Part shown: in pieces, positions 24,716-32,727 of the stretch
How positions within the stretch are numbered: position 1 is the first letter of the stretch
Layout of the letters: each line of letters starts with the position of its first letter
Assembly: GCA_036526255.1 (NCBI GenBank)
Contig: DATCYW010000009.1
Span: 1 to 64,000, forward strand
Origin: Malonomonas sp036526255
GTDB taxonomy: Bacteria; Desulfobacterota; Desulfuromonadia; Desulfuromonadales; Geopsychrobacteraceae
DNA: 64,000 nt
Direction: 5' to 3'
Position numbers and translations under genes: made by a program
The notes under the pieces: generated by a model
The model's database searches: none
The model's input: only the letters and a program-made list of their open reading frames with translations
Told to the model about the DNA's origin: nothing

Positions 24716-25366
24716 ATGGCCGATAAAAAGATGATCTACCTACAGCCGAAACCCGTTCGTATCTGGCACTGGCTGAACGCCTTTGGCATCGTCACCCTCT
24801 GTGCGACCGGAGCGCAGATCCGCTTTCCAGAATACGTCAACCTGTTCAGCAGCTACAAATCGGCAATCCTGCTGCACAACACCGCCGGTTTTGTGGTCTC
24901 GTTCTCTTTCTCGATCTGGTTTTTTTACTACACGCTGGTTGCCCGGAATATGGGCAAACTCTATGTGCCGAAGATGGATGATCTGCAGAACGGTCTGCTA
25001 CGCCAGGCGAAATACTACCTGTTGACCTACTTTCTCGGCTGGAAAAACCCGCACCACCCGACGCCGGATGACAAATTCAACCCGCTGCAGAAATCAGCTT
25101 ACCTGGCGATCATGTTCGTGCTGGTTCCGCTGGTCTGTCTGACCGGGATCTTTTTGACCAACGTCGACCCGCTGCGCGGTTTCATCTTCATGATCGGCGG
25201 ATTGAAAATTCTGGTCGGCATGCATTTTCTGCTCGCTTGCTCCCTCTGCGCTTTTCTCTTCACCCACGTCTATCTGGCGACCCTCGGCCATACGCCGCTG
25301 GCGCACTTCAAGCCGATGTGGACCGGTTGGGAGGAGGAGCTGGACGAGCACGCACACGAGAACTGA
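24716..25366 (+). CDS. cbcB: Diheme b-type cytochrome membrane subunit (CbcB-like)
   Basis: 216-residue integral membrane protein of the hydrogenase/formate dehydrogenase cytochrome b family. Four main helices carry candidate heme-ligating histidines in RIWHWLNAF, ILLHNTAGF, GMHFLLACSL and THVYLATLGH. It would oxidise menaquinol and hand electrons to the seven-heme cytochrome encoded 3 bases upstream. The N-terminal PKPVRIWHWLNA is characteristic of these subunits. The ORF starts at an ATG directly after the cytochrome c stop, indicating coupling. Confidence 0.85.
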   Translation: MADKKMIYLQPKPVRIWHWLNAFGIVTLCATGAQIRFPEYVNLFSSYKSAILLHNTAGFVVSFSFSIWFFYYTLVARNMGKLYVPKMDDLQNGLLRQAKYYLLTYFLGWKNPHHPTPDDKFNPLQKSAYLAIMFVLVPLVCLTGIFLTNVDPLRGFIFMIGGLKILVGMHFLLACSLCAFLFTHVYLATLGHTPLAHFKPMWTGWEEELDEHAHEN

Positions 25367-25436
25367 GCAATTGGATAAGAAGGCCCTGCGTTTAACCGAC
25401 TGAAAAAGCGACAACAACAGTGCTACGGAGGCGACC

Positions 25437-25940
25437 ATGATCGGACATATTAAGCCTGAAACTGAAATTTCCCGTCACGCAACACGTCTTGCCAGCCGCA
25501 AGCGGAAGAAAGTTCAGGCTTTATATGTCCTGTCGCGGCGCAGCCTCTGGGAAATCCTGTTGTTTCTGCTGCTGAGTATCGGGGTCTTCTCGTTTCGCGA
25601 GTTCGATCTGTTCGCCGCCGCCTCAGAACCGGTCCGGCAGTTGCTCGGTTACCCGCCACCGGCAATTCTGATCAACATCGCGCTGGCAACTTATCTGTTC
25701 TCAGCAGTCACGATTCTGCTGGTCCGGATGGCGAATGTGACCCGTCCAGAGCAAAAATGGACACAGCTTGGCTACCGGACGGTCTTTTATCTGTTTTACA
25801 GTTTCTCGGGAACCCTGAGCAGTCATTTTATCGCCGTGTTCAGTATCGGCATGCTGCTTTACGCCCTTGAGCAGGGGCATCTCTGGCTGTACACCCAGAA
25901 GCTGGTACGCCGGGAGCAAGAGCTGTTGAGCGAGTCTTGA
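25437..25940 (+). CDS. Uncharacterised inner-membrane protein, last gene of the cytochrome operon
   Basis: 167 residues starting at an ATG behind GGAGG. The first 35 residues are basic; hydrophobic helices lie at about residues 40-55, 75-98 and 115-140. A LGYPPPAILINIALATYLFSA segment is distinctive but I know no family for it. No heme-binding motif is present. It ends just before a strong terminator and so belongs with the cytochrome genes, perhaps as an accessory subunit or assembly factor. Confidence 0.7.
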   Translation: MIGHIKPETEISRHATRLASRKRKKVQALYVLSRRSLWEILLFLLLSIGVFSFREFDLFAAASEPVRQLLGYPPPAILINIALATYLFSAVTILLVRMANVTRPEQKWTQLGYRTVFYLFYSFSGTLSSHFIAVFSIGMLLYALEQGHLWLYTQKLVRREQELLSES

Positions 25941-25961
25941 CCTGGAGAGAGTTAATAGTTG

Positions 25962-26000
25962 AAAAAGGCCTGCCCGATTCGTTCGGGCAGGCCTTTTCTT
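25962..26000. terminator. Strong bidirectional terminator
   Basis: Fifteen-base stem AAAAGGCCTGCCCGA (25963-25977) with TCGGGCAGGCCTTTT (25983-25997), loop TTCGT, flanked by A and T runs. It ends the cytochrome operon on the plus strand and, read on the other strand, the isomerase gene whose stop lies at its edge. Confidence 0.95.
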
Positions 26001-26775
26001 ATGGTTGAGGAAAAAATTGCTGCAGCGCGTCCAGTGAAATATCCAGATCTGCCAGACTGTGCGCTTCGAGGGTCATGCTGGGTGGCGAGTCAAGTTTATC
26101 GACCAGCGCAAAGAGTGCGGCAAAGTCGATGTCTCCCCGGCCGACCGGCAGGTGTTCATCAAACCGCCCCCGGTTGTCGTGCAGATGCAGGTGGCGGATC
26201 TGCCCACCAAGTTTATTGAACCAGTTTTCAAGTCTGCTGGTCGTGAACATGTTCCAGTGGCCGATGTCGAAGCAGTGTCCGAAGGCTGGAGATTCGAGCC
26301 CCAAACAGAGCTGCAGCAGGGGCTCAGGGGTCGCTTCAAAGATGTTCTCGATACAGATCAGGGTGCCGATCTGCTCAGCCCGGGCAACGTGCTCCGGCCA
26401 GAAATCAAGACTGTTCTGTAACCACAGCTCCTGTTCTTTGGCGGATGAGTTACTGACCAGTCCCGGATGAAAGACCACTCGTTCGGCCGCTAACACTTCG
26501 GCCAGTTCAAGCGAAGCTTTGGCGAGTTCGTGAGCAGTTTTCTGCTGCCGGGTTTTGGGGCTCCCCGGGTTGAACCCGGCAAAGGGCGCGTGCAGGCAGG
26601 TGCGCAACTGGGCCGCAGATAACTGCGCAACGCAATCGCGCAGTTCAGCCAAATCAAGGTTTTCCAGCCGAACTTCCTGACAGGCAACCTCAGGCTGCAG
26701 CTTGCGATTGAGCAGAAAAGGCAGGCGTGCTGCTAGCAGGTGTGCTGGTATGTGCACGAATAGCGGTGATGTCAA
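25999..26775 (-). CDS. Sugar phosphate isomerase/epimerase-like TIM-barrel protein
   Basis: 258 residues of the xylose-isomerase-like/AP endonuclease family 2 fold. Metal-site features are visible: HAPF, VVFHPGL, ICIENIFE, HCFDIGHWNMF, HLHLHDNRGRFDEHLPVGRGDIDF and a final TLEAHS. The substrate cannot be predicted. The TTG start overlaps the stop of the upstream channel gene (TTGA), so the two are co-translated on the minus strand. No signal peptide. Confidence 0.75.
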   Translation of the reverse strand: MTSPLFVHIPAHLLAARLPFLLNRKLQPEVACQEVRLENLDLAELRDCVAQLSAAQLRTCLHAPFAGFNPGSPKTRQQKTAHELAKASLELAEVLAAERVVFHPGLVSNSSAKEQELWLQNSLDFWPEHVARAEQIGTLICIENIFEATPEPLLQLCLGLESPAFGHCFDIGHWNMFTTSRLENWFNKLGGQIRHLHLHDNRGRFDEHLPVGRGDIDFAALFALVDKLDSPPSMTLEAHSLADLDISLDALQQFFPQP

Positions 26776-27785
26776 CTTCTTGCCTGTTGATTGCCGAGAG
26801 CGATCAGTTCGAGGTTCTTGATCGACGGCGGTTCGCCGAGCGTGATCAGCGTATCGCCCGCTTCAATTTCTGTGGTCGGCGCCGGGTTGAAAAACATTTT
26901 TTCCGCTTTCTTGATGCCGACGATAATGATCCCCAGATCCTTGCGGATGCTGGAATTGATCAGTGACTTGCCGACCAGGGGAGAATCGGCGGAAACCCGA
27001 ATCTCCTCCAGTTGCAGTTCCAGATTTTCTGTGCCGGTGGCGATATCGATGAAATCAACAACCGAAGGGCGTAGCACCGCCTGAGCCATGCGTGAGGCCC
27101 CGATCGTGTAAGGGGAAACCACCTTGTCTGCACCGGCTCGCATCAGCTTGACGTCGGCCCGATCTTCGCTGGCGCGGGCCAGAATATAGAGCTCAGGATT
27201 AATGCCGCGGGCGGTCAGGGTGATGTAGACATTGGCCGAGTCCGAAGTGACTGCTGTGATCAGGCCTTTGGCTTGTCGAATTCCGGCCCGTTCAAGAATA
27301 TCATCATGGGTCGCGTCACCTTCAACAAACAGGTAATTCGCTTCTGCCAGCTGTCGACACCGTTCTATATCCTGTTCGACGATAATAAAGGGAAGGGGTT
27401 TGGCGGCAAAATCACGGGCGATCAGACGTCCGATCCGGCCATAACCGCAGATAATATAGTGATCTTTTAAATTTCTGATCTTTTTCTGCAATTTTTTCCT
27501 CCCCAACAGTTTTCGTAGCTGCCCCTCAACCATAAATTGAAACATTGAACCGATCGTGTAGGCAATGGTTCCCGCGCCGAAAATAATCAGCAGCAGGGTA
27601 AAAACCTGCCCATCTTCGGACAGCTCATGGACCTCTTTATAGCCGACCGTCGAGATGGTGATGACCGTCATATACAGGGATTCAAAGGGTCGCCAGTTTT
27701 CCAGCACCATGTAACCGATGGTTCCGCCAGCGACCAGAGTCAGTAGCGTTAACAGGGATAGCAGGACTTTACGTAGTGGATCCAT
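26772..27785 (-). CDS. Potassium channel protein with TrkA-N and TrkA-C domains
   Basis: 337 residues from the ATG at 27785, which has AGGAG upstream; the longer frame to 27854 lacks support. Two helices enclose a pore loop with TISTVGYKEV, where the selectivity filter TVGY is followed by KE rather than GD, as in some prokaryotic RCK channels. An NAD-binding RCK domain follows (YIICGYGRIGRLIARDF, residues about 112-128), then a TrkA-C domain (SPLVGKSL). It probably gates K+ flow in response to a nucleotide or ion. Confidence 0.88.
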   Translation of the reverse strand: MDPLRKVLLSLLTLLTLVAGGTIGYMVLENWRPFESLYMTVITISTVGYKEVHELSEDGQVFTLLLIIFGAGTIAYTIGSMFQFMVEGQLRKLLGRKKLQKKIRNLKDHYIICGYGRIGRLIARDFAAKPLPFIIVEQDIERCRQLAEANYLFVEGDATHDDILERAGIRQAKGLITAVTSDSANVYITLTARGINPELYILARASEDRADVKLMRAGADKVVSPYTIGASRMAQAVLRPSVVDFIDIATGTENLELQLEEIRVSADSPLVGKSLINSSIRKDLGIIIVGIKKAEKMFFNPAPTTEIEAGDTLITLGEPPSIKNLELIALGNQQARS

Positions 27786-27882
27786 CGGTGCTCCTGAAAA
27801 AAGAATTTCATGATAACGAGCAAAAAAAGAAAAAACAAGGAATGCGAAAAACAATTGATTAGTTCGGCACTGTAGAAAAGGA

Positions 27883-27910
27883 TTGACATGATTTGTATAC
27901 TGTATACAAT
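27883..27910 (+). promoter_or_regulatory. Promoter with embedded GntR-type operator
   Basis: A -35 TTGACA (27883-27888) and -10 TACAAT (27905-27910) are 16 bp apart. Overlapping the spacer and -10 is a perfect palindrome, TTGTATAC-T-GTATACAA (27893-27909). FadR/GntR-family regulators commonly bind such TTGTATACAA-like repeats, and the gene 30 bases downstream is one, so this is very likely its autoregulatory operator. Confidence 0.85.
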
Positions 27911-27939
27911 TTGTGTAAATTTAGATTAGGAGTGTTGTT

Positions 27940-28617
27940 TTGAAAAGTAAACCGATTGAACGACATCAGACGCTGCGGGAAAAAATTCTCGAAACGATTC
28001 GTGATGCGATCCTGAAAGGGACTCTCAAGCCGGGGGAGAAGGTTGCAGAGCCTGAGCTGGCTGAGCGCTTCGGCATCAGTCGGACTCCGATCCGCGAGGC
28101 CTTCAGGCAGCTGGAATCAGAAGGTTACTTGACGGTTATTCCGCGCAAAGGGGCGGTCGTGACAGCACTCTCCGAACAGGATGTTCAGGAGTTCTACGCG
28201 ATCAAGAGTATTCTCGAAGGTTACGCAGCCGAACTGGCCGCAGCGCGCTTATCGACAAAAGAGATCGACAGGCTCGAAGTGATCAATGATCGTTTGCGCG
28301 AGCTGGCGAAAGAGGGGGACGTCAAAGCCTTTTTTCGCGTTCATAATGAATTTCACGAGCTGTTTCTCAAGGCCTCCGGCAACAGCAAACTGCATGAGTT
28401 GATTCAGCAGCTGGGGTTGAAATTCAATCGCTTGCGGATGGCGTCGCTCTCCGTCAAGGGGCGGATGGAAATCTCGGTGGCCGAACACGACAAATTGCTT
28501 GAGGCGTTCCGCAAGAATGACGGTCGCATGGCAGAGAATCTGGTCAAGCAGACGGCGGCGATCGGCGGCAGTGTTCTGCTTGAAAGCCTGACCGCGGTCG
28601 AGAACGCACAGAACTAG
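27940..28617 (+). CDS. GntR-family transcriptional regulator (FadR subfamily, FCD domain)
   Basis: 225 residues. The N-terminal winged helix has TLREKILETIRDAILKGTLKPG and AERFGISRTPIREAFRQLE, the GntR signature. The all-helical FCD ligand domain includes the metal-binding His pattern (HNEFHELFLKASGNSKL; AEHDKLLEAF). The start is a TTG behind TAGGAG. The effector is probably a small organic acid but cannot be named. It is monocistronic between a palindromic operator and a terminator, and no catabolic gene adjoins it; it may regulate distant targets. Confidence 0.88.
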   Translation: MKSKPIERHQTLREKILETIRDAILKGTLKPGEKVAEPELAERFGISRTPIREAFRQLESEGYLTVIPRKGAVVTALSEQDVQEFYAIKSILEGYAAELAAARLSTKEIDRLEVINDRLRELAKEGDVKAFFRVHNEFHELFLKASGNSKLHELIQQLGLKFNRLRMASLSVKGRMEISVAEHDKLLEAFRKNDGRMAENLVKQTAAIGGSVLLESLTAVENAQN

Positions 28618-28647
28618 TTGCAGGTTAGTTTGCAGCTTGGGCAATTA

Positions 28648-28683
28648 ACCGCTCCACGGATTTTTCCGTGGAGCGGTTTTTAT
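28648..28683. terminator. Rho-independent terminator after the GntR gene
   Basis: Thirteen-base stem ACCGCTCCACGGA / TCCGTGGAGCGGT with a TTTT loop and a T run. It probably also serves the convergent epimerase gene, whose stop lies at its edge. Confidence 0.93.
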
Positions 28684-29573
28684 TTGAGGTAGCTGGCAAT
28701 CCCCTGCGGAAACGCGGTTAAGTCGAGATTAAAGCTCTTTCGCCAGGCGCTGGGGTCGCAGCAGTTACCTTCCAGCAGCATCTGCAGTTGATCGGCGGTC
28801 ATCGGAAATTGCGGCAGCGCTTGCAGCTTTGCCACCAGGGGCTGCATCAGCCAGAGCGGTTGATGCAGCTTTCTGACCGGAGTTTTTCTGCCGAGTGCCT
28901 GGCCGATCAGATCGAGGATTTCATCATAACTGTAGCTATCTGGTCCACCGCAGTGATAGGTCTGGCCGATGGCTTCTTTGTTGTCCAGCGCTCGGACAAA
29001 ACCTCTGGCGACATCGGTCACGCACACCGGTTGCAGACGATAGCGGCCATCCCCCATCACCGGCACCACCGGCAGGGTTTTGATCAGGCTGGCCAGCATG
29101 TTGACGAACTGGTCGTTCGCACCAAAAATCAGTGAAGGGCGGAAGATCGTCCAGCGAAGAGCGGATTGTCGCACCAGCTCTTCGGCGGCCCATTTGGTCT
29201 TGTGGTACTCGGTGACCGCGTCTGCCCGCACCCCGTTAGCACTCATCTGTAAAAAGCGCGTCACCCCCTGTTCGGCGGCCGCCTGTAGCAGGTTGCCGGT
29301 CGATTCGCGGTGCAAGCGTTCAAAGGTGATCGCCCGCGACGGGAACTCGCGGATAATCCCCACCAGGTTGATCACTGCGTCGCACCCTTCCAGCCCGCTT
29401 TTCAAACTGTCCGGCCTGGTGCTGTCGCCGCGGTGGATCTCGATTTTGTCGTTCTTTTTTCCTGAACCCTCTGTTCTGACCAGTGCGCGCACTGAATGCT
29501 GTGCTTCGAGCAGTTGACTGACCAGTTCTTGACCGACAAATCCGGTTGCACCAGTAACAAATATTTTCATCAT
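28680..29573 (-). CDS. NAD(P)-binding atypical SDR/epimerase-like protein (NDUFA9-like)
   Basis: 297 residues with an N-terminal Rossmann motif VTGATGFVGQELVSQLL and an NmrA/complex-I NDUFA9-like layout: DAVINLVGIIREFP, then a YHKTKWAAEELV segment (Tyr-x3-Lys) and RPSLIFGANDQFVNML. Such proteins bind NAD(P)H and serve diverse roles, sometimes quinone-related. Substrate unknown. It is transcribed alone, divergent from the hydrogenase operon, and could share its upstream regulatory region. Confidence 0.8.
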   Translation of the reverse strand: MMKIFVTGATGFVGQELVSQLLEAQHSVRALVRTEGSGKKNDKIEIHRGDSTRPDSLKSGLEGCDAVINLVGIIREFPSRAITFERLHRESTGNLLQAAAEQGVTRFLQMSANGVRADAVTEYHKTKWAAEELVRQSALRWTIFRPSLIFGANDQFVNMLASLIKTLPVVPVMGDGRYRLQPVCVTDVARGFVRALDNKEAIGQTYHCGGPDSYSYDEILDLIGQALGRKTPVRKLHQPLWLMQPLVAKLQALPQFPMTADQLQMLLEGNCCDPSAWRKSFNLDLTAFPQGIASYLK

Positions 29574-29873
29574 CGCTCCTTTTTTTTTCTGTAAACGACT
29601 TTATGTTTATCCATGGATAAAACAAGTTTTCCGCTAAAGGCTGTTTTTCGCTGTCGGTGAAAACACGATAAGTAAGAGATTTACAAATATTTTATAGCGT
29701 ATACGCTATGTGGCTGAAATCCCTTGACTTTGATTGTTGGGCTGTTTCATAACAGTGTTTGTTGTCGAATTTGTGGGGCGGTTCAAGCTGTTTCGAGTCT
29801 CGACCGCAGTATTTATTTTAGCAGCAAGTTGCTGCCCTGGCACAGGTGATAATCAAGGAAAGGAGAAGGTCTT
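29574..29873. promoter_or_regulatory. Divergent intergenic region with two 16-bp palindromes, hydrogenase upstream region
   Basis: Three hundred noncoding bases between the divergent epimerase and hydrogenase genes. Two perfect 16-bp palindromes stand out: TTTATCCATGGATAAA (29606-29621) and ATAGCGTATACGCTAT (29694-29709), 88 bp apart centre to centre. Both look like dimeric-repressor operators. A TTGACT at about 29724 begins a plausible sigma-70 promoter whose -10 would be near CATAAC. A GG-N10-GC spacing also occurs at 29775-29788 but lacks a TTGC-like -12. Which factor binds is unknown. Confidence 0.6.
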
Positions 29874-30995
29874 ATGCTTGATCCTGAAAAGGCCCTGCAG
29901 GAGGGGTTGGTTTCTGAGGAAATCCTGAAGAAATGGGAAGTCCGTGGCGTCAGCCGCCGGGATTTCCTGAAGTTCTGTTCGGTGATGACAGCCAGTCTGG
30001 CGCTGCCGGCCAGTTTTATGGGGCAGATTGCCGAAGCGATGGAAGCCGACAACCGGCCTGCGGTGATCTGGATGGAGTTTCAGGGCTGCACCGGCGATTC
30101 AGAAGCCTTTCTACGCGCCAACCAGCCGACTGCCGCCGAGATTATCCTCGACTATCTGTCGGTCGATTATCACGAAACCATCATGGCGGCCGCCGGTCAT
30201 CAGGCTGAAGAAGCCAAGCACGCCACCATGGAAAAATATAAGGGCAAGTATATTGCCATCGTCGAAGGGTCCATTCCGATGGCTGAAGGTGGCATCTACT
30301 GCACCGTCGCCGGCGACTCGGCGCTGAACATCGCCCGCAAGGTCTGTGGCAACGCCGCTGCCACTCTCGCGGTCGGCTCCTGTGCCTCGTACGGCGGTAT
30401 CCCCGCCGCCATGCCGAACCCGACCGGCGCCGTCTCGGTCGCCGAGGCGGTTCCTGGGATCACGGTGCTCAACCTGCCCGGTTGTCCGCTTAACGCTGAA
30501 AACCTGACCGCCGCCATCGTTCATTTTCTGACCTTTGGTCGCCTGCCGGCCACCGACAGCCTGGGACGTCCCAAGTTTGCCTACGGCAAGCGGATTCACG
30601 ACAACTGCGAGCGGCGCAGTCACTTCGACGCCGGTCAGTACGCTGAAGGGTTCGGCGATGCCGGCCACCGGCAGGGCTGGTGCCTCTACAAGCTCGGCTG
30701 CAAGGGACCGGAAACCTTTCACAACTGCCCGACGGTGCGCTACAACGAGGGGACCAGCTGGCCGATCCAGGCCGGTCACGGCTGCATCGGCTGCAGTGAG
30801 CCGCAGTTCTGGGATACGATGACTCCTTTTTACCGGCGTTTGCCGCAGGTGCCCGGCTTCGGCATCGAAGCCACGGCAGACAAGATCGGCCTCGGCCTGG
30901 CGGCGGCCACGGCGGTGGCGTTCGGCGCCCACGGGGTCGCCAGCGCGCTGCGCAAGGGTGATGAAACCGATACCAAGGTCAAGAAGGAGGACTAA
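29874..30995 (+). CDS. hyaS: Membrane-bound [NiFe] uptake hydrogenase small subunit
   Basis: Electron-transfer subunit of group 1 NiFe hydrogenase, 373 residues. It has a twin-arginine signal (SRRDFLKFCSVM, Arg28-Arg29) after an unusually long N-terminal tail, and a C-terminal membrane anchor near IGLGLAAATAVAFGAHGVA. Proximal-cluster positions are Cys72, Asp75, Cys170 and Cys204: the motif reads CTGDSEAF where nearly all relatives have CTGCxE. Distal (HDNCERR, WCLYKLGCKG) and medial (NCPTVR, HGCIGCSEP) cluster ligands are present. ATG with GGAG upstream. It is the first gene of the operon small-large-cytochrome b-protease, named hyaSLBP in Geobacter. Confidence 0.93.
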   Translation: MLDPEKALQEGLVSEEILKKWEVRGVSRRDFLKFCSVMTASLALPASFMGQIAEAMEADNRPAVIWMEFQGCTGDSEAFLRANQPTAAEIILDYLSVDYHETIMAAAGHQAEEAKHATMEKYKGKYIAIVEGSIPMAEGGIYCTVAGDSALNIARKVCGNAAATLAVGSCASYGGIPAAMPNPTGAVSVAEAVPGITVLNLPGCPLNAENLTAAIVHFLTFGRLPATDSLGRPKFAYGKRIHDNCERRSHFDAGQYAEGFGDAGHRQGWCLYKLGCKGPETFHNCPTVRYNEGTSWPIQAGHGCIGCSEPQFWDTMTPFYRRLPQVPGFGIEATADKIGLGLAAATAVAFGAHGVASALRKGDETDTKVKKED

Positions 30996-30998
30996 CCG

Positions 30999-32708
30999 AT
31001 GGCCAAGAAGATAGCAGTCGATCCCATTACCCGCATTGAGGGGCATCTGCGGATTGAAGCGCAGATCGATGGTGGCAAGATCACCGATGCCTGGAGCTCC
31101 TCGACCGCCTTTCGCGGCATCGAGACCATCCTCAAAGGGCGCGATCCGCGCGACGCGCACCATTTCGTACAGCGCTTCTGCGGTGTCTGTACCACCGTGC
31201 ATTCGATGGCCAGCATCCGCGCCGTCGAGGATGCCCTGAAGATTCAGATCCCCGATAATGCGCGGCTGATCCGCAACATCATCATGGGCATTCAGAATGT
31301 GCAGGATCACGTCATTCATTTTTATCACCTGCATGCCCTCGACTGGGTTGATATCGTCAGTGCCTTGTCGGCTGACCCGAAGAAGACTGCGCAGGTCGCC
31401 CAATCCATCTCCAACTGGCCGCTCAGCAGCGCCACCTATTTCAAGGGGGTGCAGGACCGGGTCAAAGCGTTTGTCGGCACCGGCCGGCTGGGGCCTTTCG
31501 CCAACGCTTACTGGGGGCACAGCGCCTACAAGCTGCCGCCGGAAGCCAACCTGATGGCGGTGGCTCACTACCTGGAAGCGCTTGAGTGGCAGAAGGATGT
31601 CATCAAGATTCACGCCATCCTCGGTTCGAAGAATCCGCATCCGCAGACCTTTTTGGTCGGCGGAATGTCGATCCCGGTTGATCCGGACAGCCAGAACGCG
31701 ATCAACGCCGACAAGCTGGCGCTGATCGGCAAGCTGCTGAAAAAGGCCCGCGCTTTTGTTGAGCAGGTCTATATCCCCGATCTGCTGGCGGTGGCTCCGG
31801 CCTATCTGGATTGGGGGGCGATCGGCGGTGGCGTCGGCAACTACATGAGTTTCGGCGATTTCCCGATGGATAACAGCGGCGGGATCGATAATCTCTACTT
31901 CCCGCGTGGCATCATCATGGGCAAGGACCTGGCCAACGTGATGGCGGTGGATGAGTCAAAAATCACCGAAGATGTCACCCGCTCCTGGTACGAGTACAGC
32001 GACGGCGGTGCCGAGAAGCACCCCTACGTCGGGGAGACCAATCCGAAATACACCGGACCCACGCCGCCTTACGAGTTCCTTGATACCGACGGTAAGTATA
32101 GCTGGGTCAAGTCGCCGCGCTACAACGGTGAGCCGATGGAGGTTGGTCCGCTGGCACGGGTGTTGGTGGCTTATGCCAGCGGCAACGCCGACGCCAAAGG
32201 AGCCGTCGATTTTGTCCTCGGCAAGCTGGGGGTCGGGGCTGGAGCGCTCTTCTCGACCCTGGGGCGCACCGCGGCCCGTGGCGTCGATTGTCTGCTGCTG
32301 GCGCAGAAGACCGAGCTCTGGTTGCAGCAGCTGACGCAGAACATGGATCGCGGCATCCTCGCCGTGCACAACGCTGAGAAGTGGGAGCCTTCGACCTGGC
32401 CGAAAGAGGCGCAGGGCTTCGGTTACCACGAAGCGCCGCGCGGCGCCCTCGGCCACTGGATCCGTATCGAAAACGGCGCGATCAAGAATTATCAGGCGGT
32501 CGTTCCTTCGACCTGGAACGCCGGTCCGCGCGATGCCTCCGGCAAGCTCGGCCCTTACGAGTCGGCGCTGATCGGCACGCCGGTCGCGGATGAAAAGCAG
32601 CCGCTGGAGATTCTGCGTACCATCCACTCCTTCGATCCCTGTCTGGCCTGTGCCGTACATGTACTCGATACGCGTGGTAACGAAATCATCAAGGTCAAGG
32701 CACTCTGA
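30999..32708 (+). CDS. hyaL: [NiFe] uptake hydrogenase large subunit
   Basis: Catalytic subunit with the NiFe(CN)2CO centre. The N-terminal ligand motif is RFCGVCTTVHS (Cys near residue 60 and 63; Phe replaces the more usual Ile) and the C-terminal one is DPCLACAVH (near residue 548). The residues after His (VLDTRGNEIIKVKAL) are the extension removed by the endopeptidase encoded two genes on. 569 residues, normal. It starts 3 bases after the small-subunit stop. Protein is exported with the small subunit by Tat. Confidence 0.96.
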   Translation: MAKKIAVDPITRIEGHLRIEAQIDGGKITDAWSSSTAFRGIETILKGRDPRDAHHFVQRFCGVCTTVHSMASIRAVEDALKIQIPDNARLIRNIIMGIQNVQDHVIHFYHLHALDWVDIVSALSADPKKTAQVAQSISNWPLSSATYFKGVQDRVKAFVGTGRLGPFANAYWGHSAYKLPPEANLMAVAHYLEALEWQKDVIKIHAILGSKNPHPQTFLVGGMSIPVDPDSQNAINADKLALIGKLLKKARAFVEQVYIPDLLAVAPAYLDWGAIGGGVGNYMSFGDFPMDNSGGIDNLYFPRGIIMGKDLANVMAVDESKITEDVTRSWYEYSDGGAEKHPYVGETNPKYTGPTPPYEFLDTDGKYSWVKSPRYNGEPMEVGPLARVLVAYASGNADAKGAVDFVLGKLGVGAGALFSTLGRTAARGVDCLLLAQKTELWLQQLTQNMDRGILAVHNAEKWEPSTWPKEAQGFGYHEAPRGALGHWIRIENGAIKNYQAVVPSTWNAGPRDASGKLGPYESALIGTPVADEKQPLEILRTIHSFDPCLACAVHVLDTRGNEIIKVKAL

Positions 32709-32727
32709 CCAGGAAGGAGGTCGCTCC

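Noticed and set aside
29775..29788. Second possible sigma-54 promoter before the hydrogenase
   Set aside because: GG and GC are 10 bases apart but the -12 element reads AAGC rather than TTGC, and no enhancer-like repeat lies upstream at a suitable place.
30111..31640. 509-residue open frame on the minus strand
   Set aside because: It lies antisense to the hydrogenase small and large subunit genes; high GC content makes long antisense frames common and the product has no recognisable domain.
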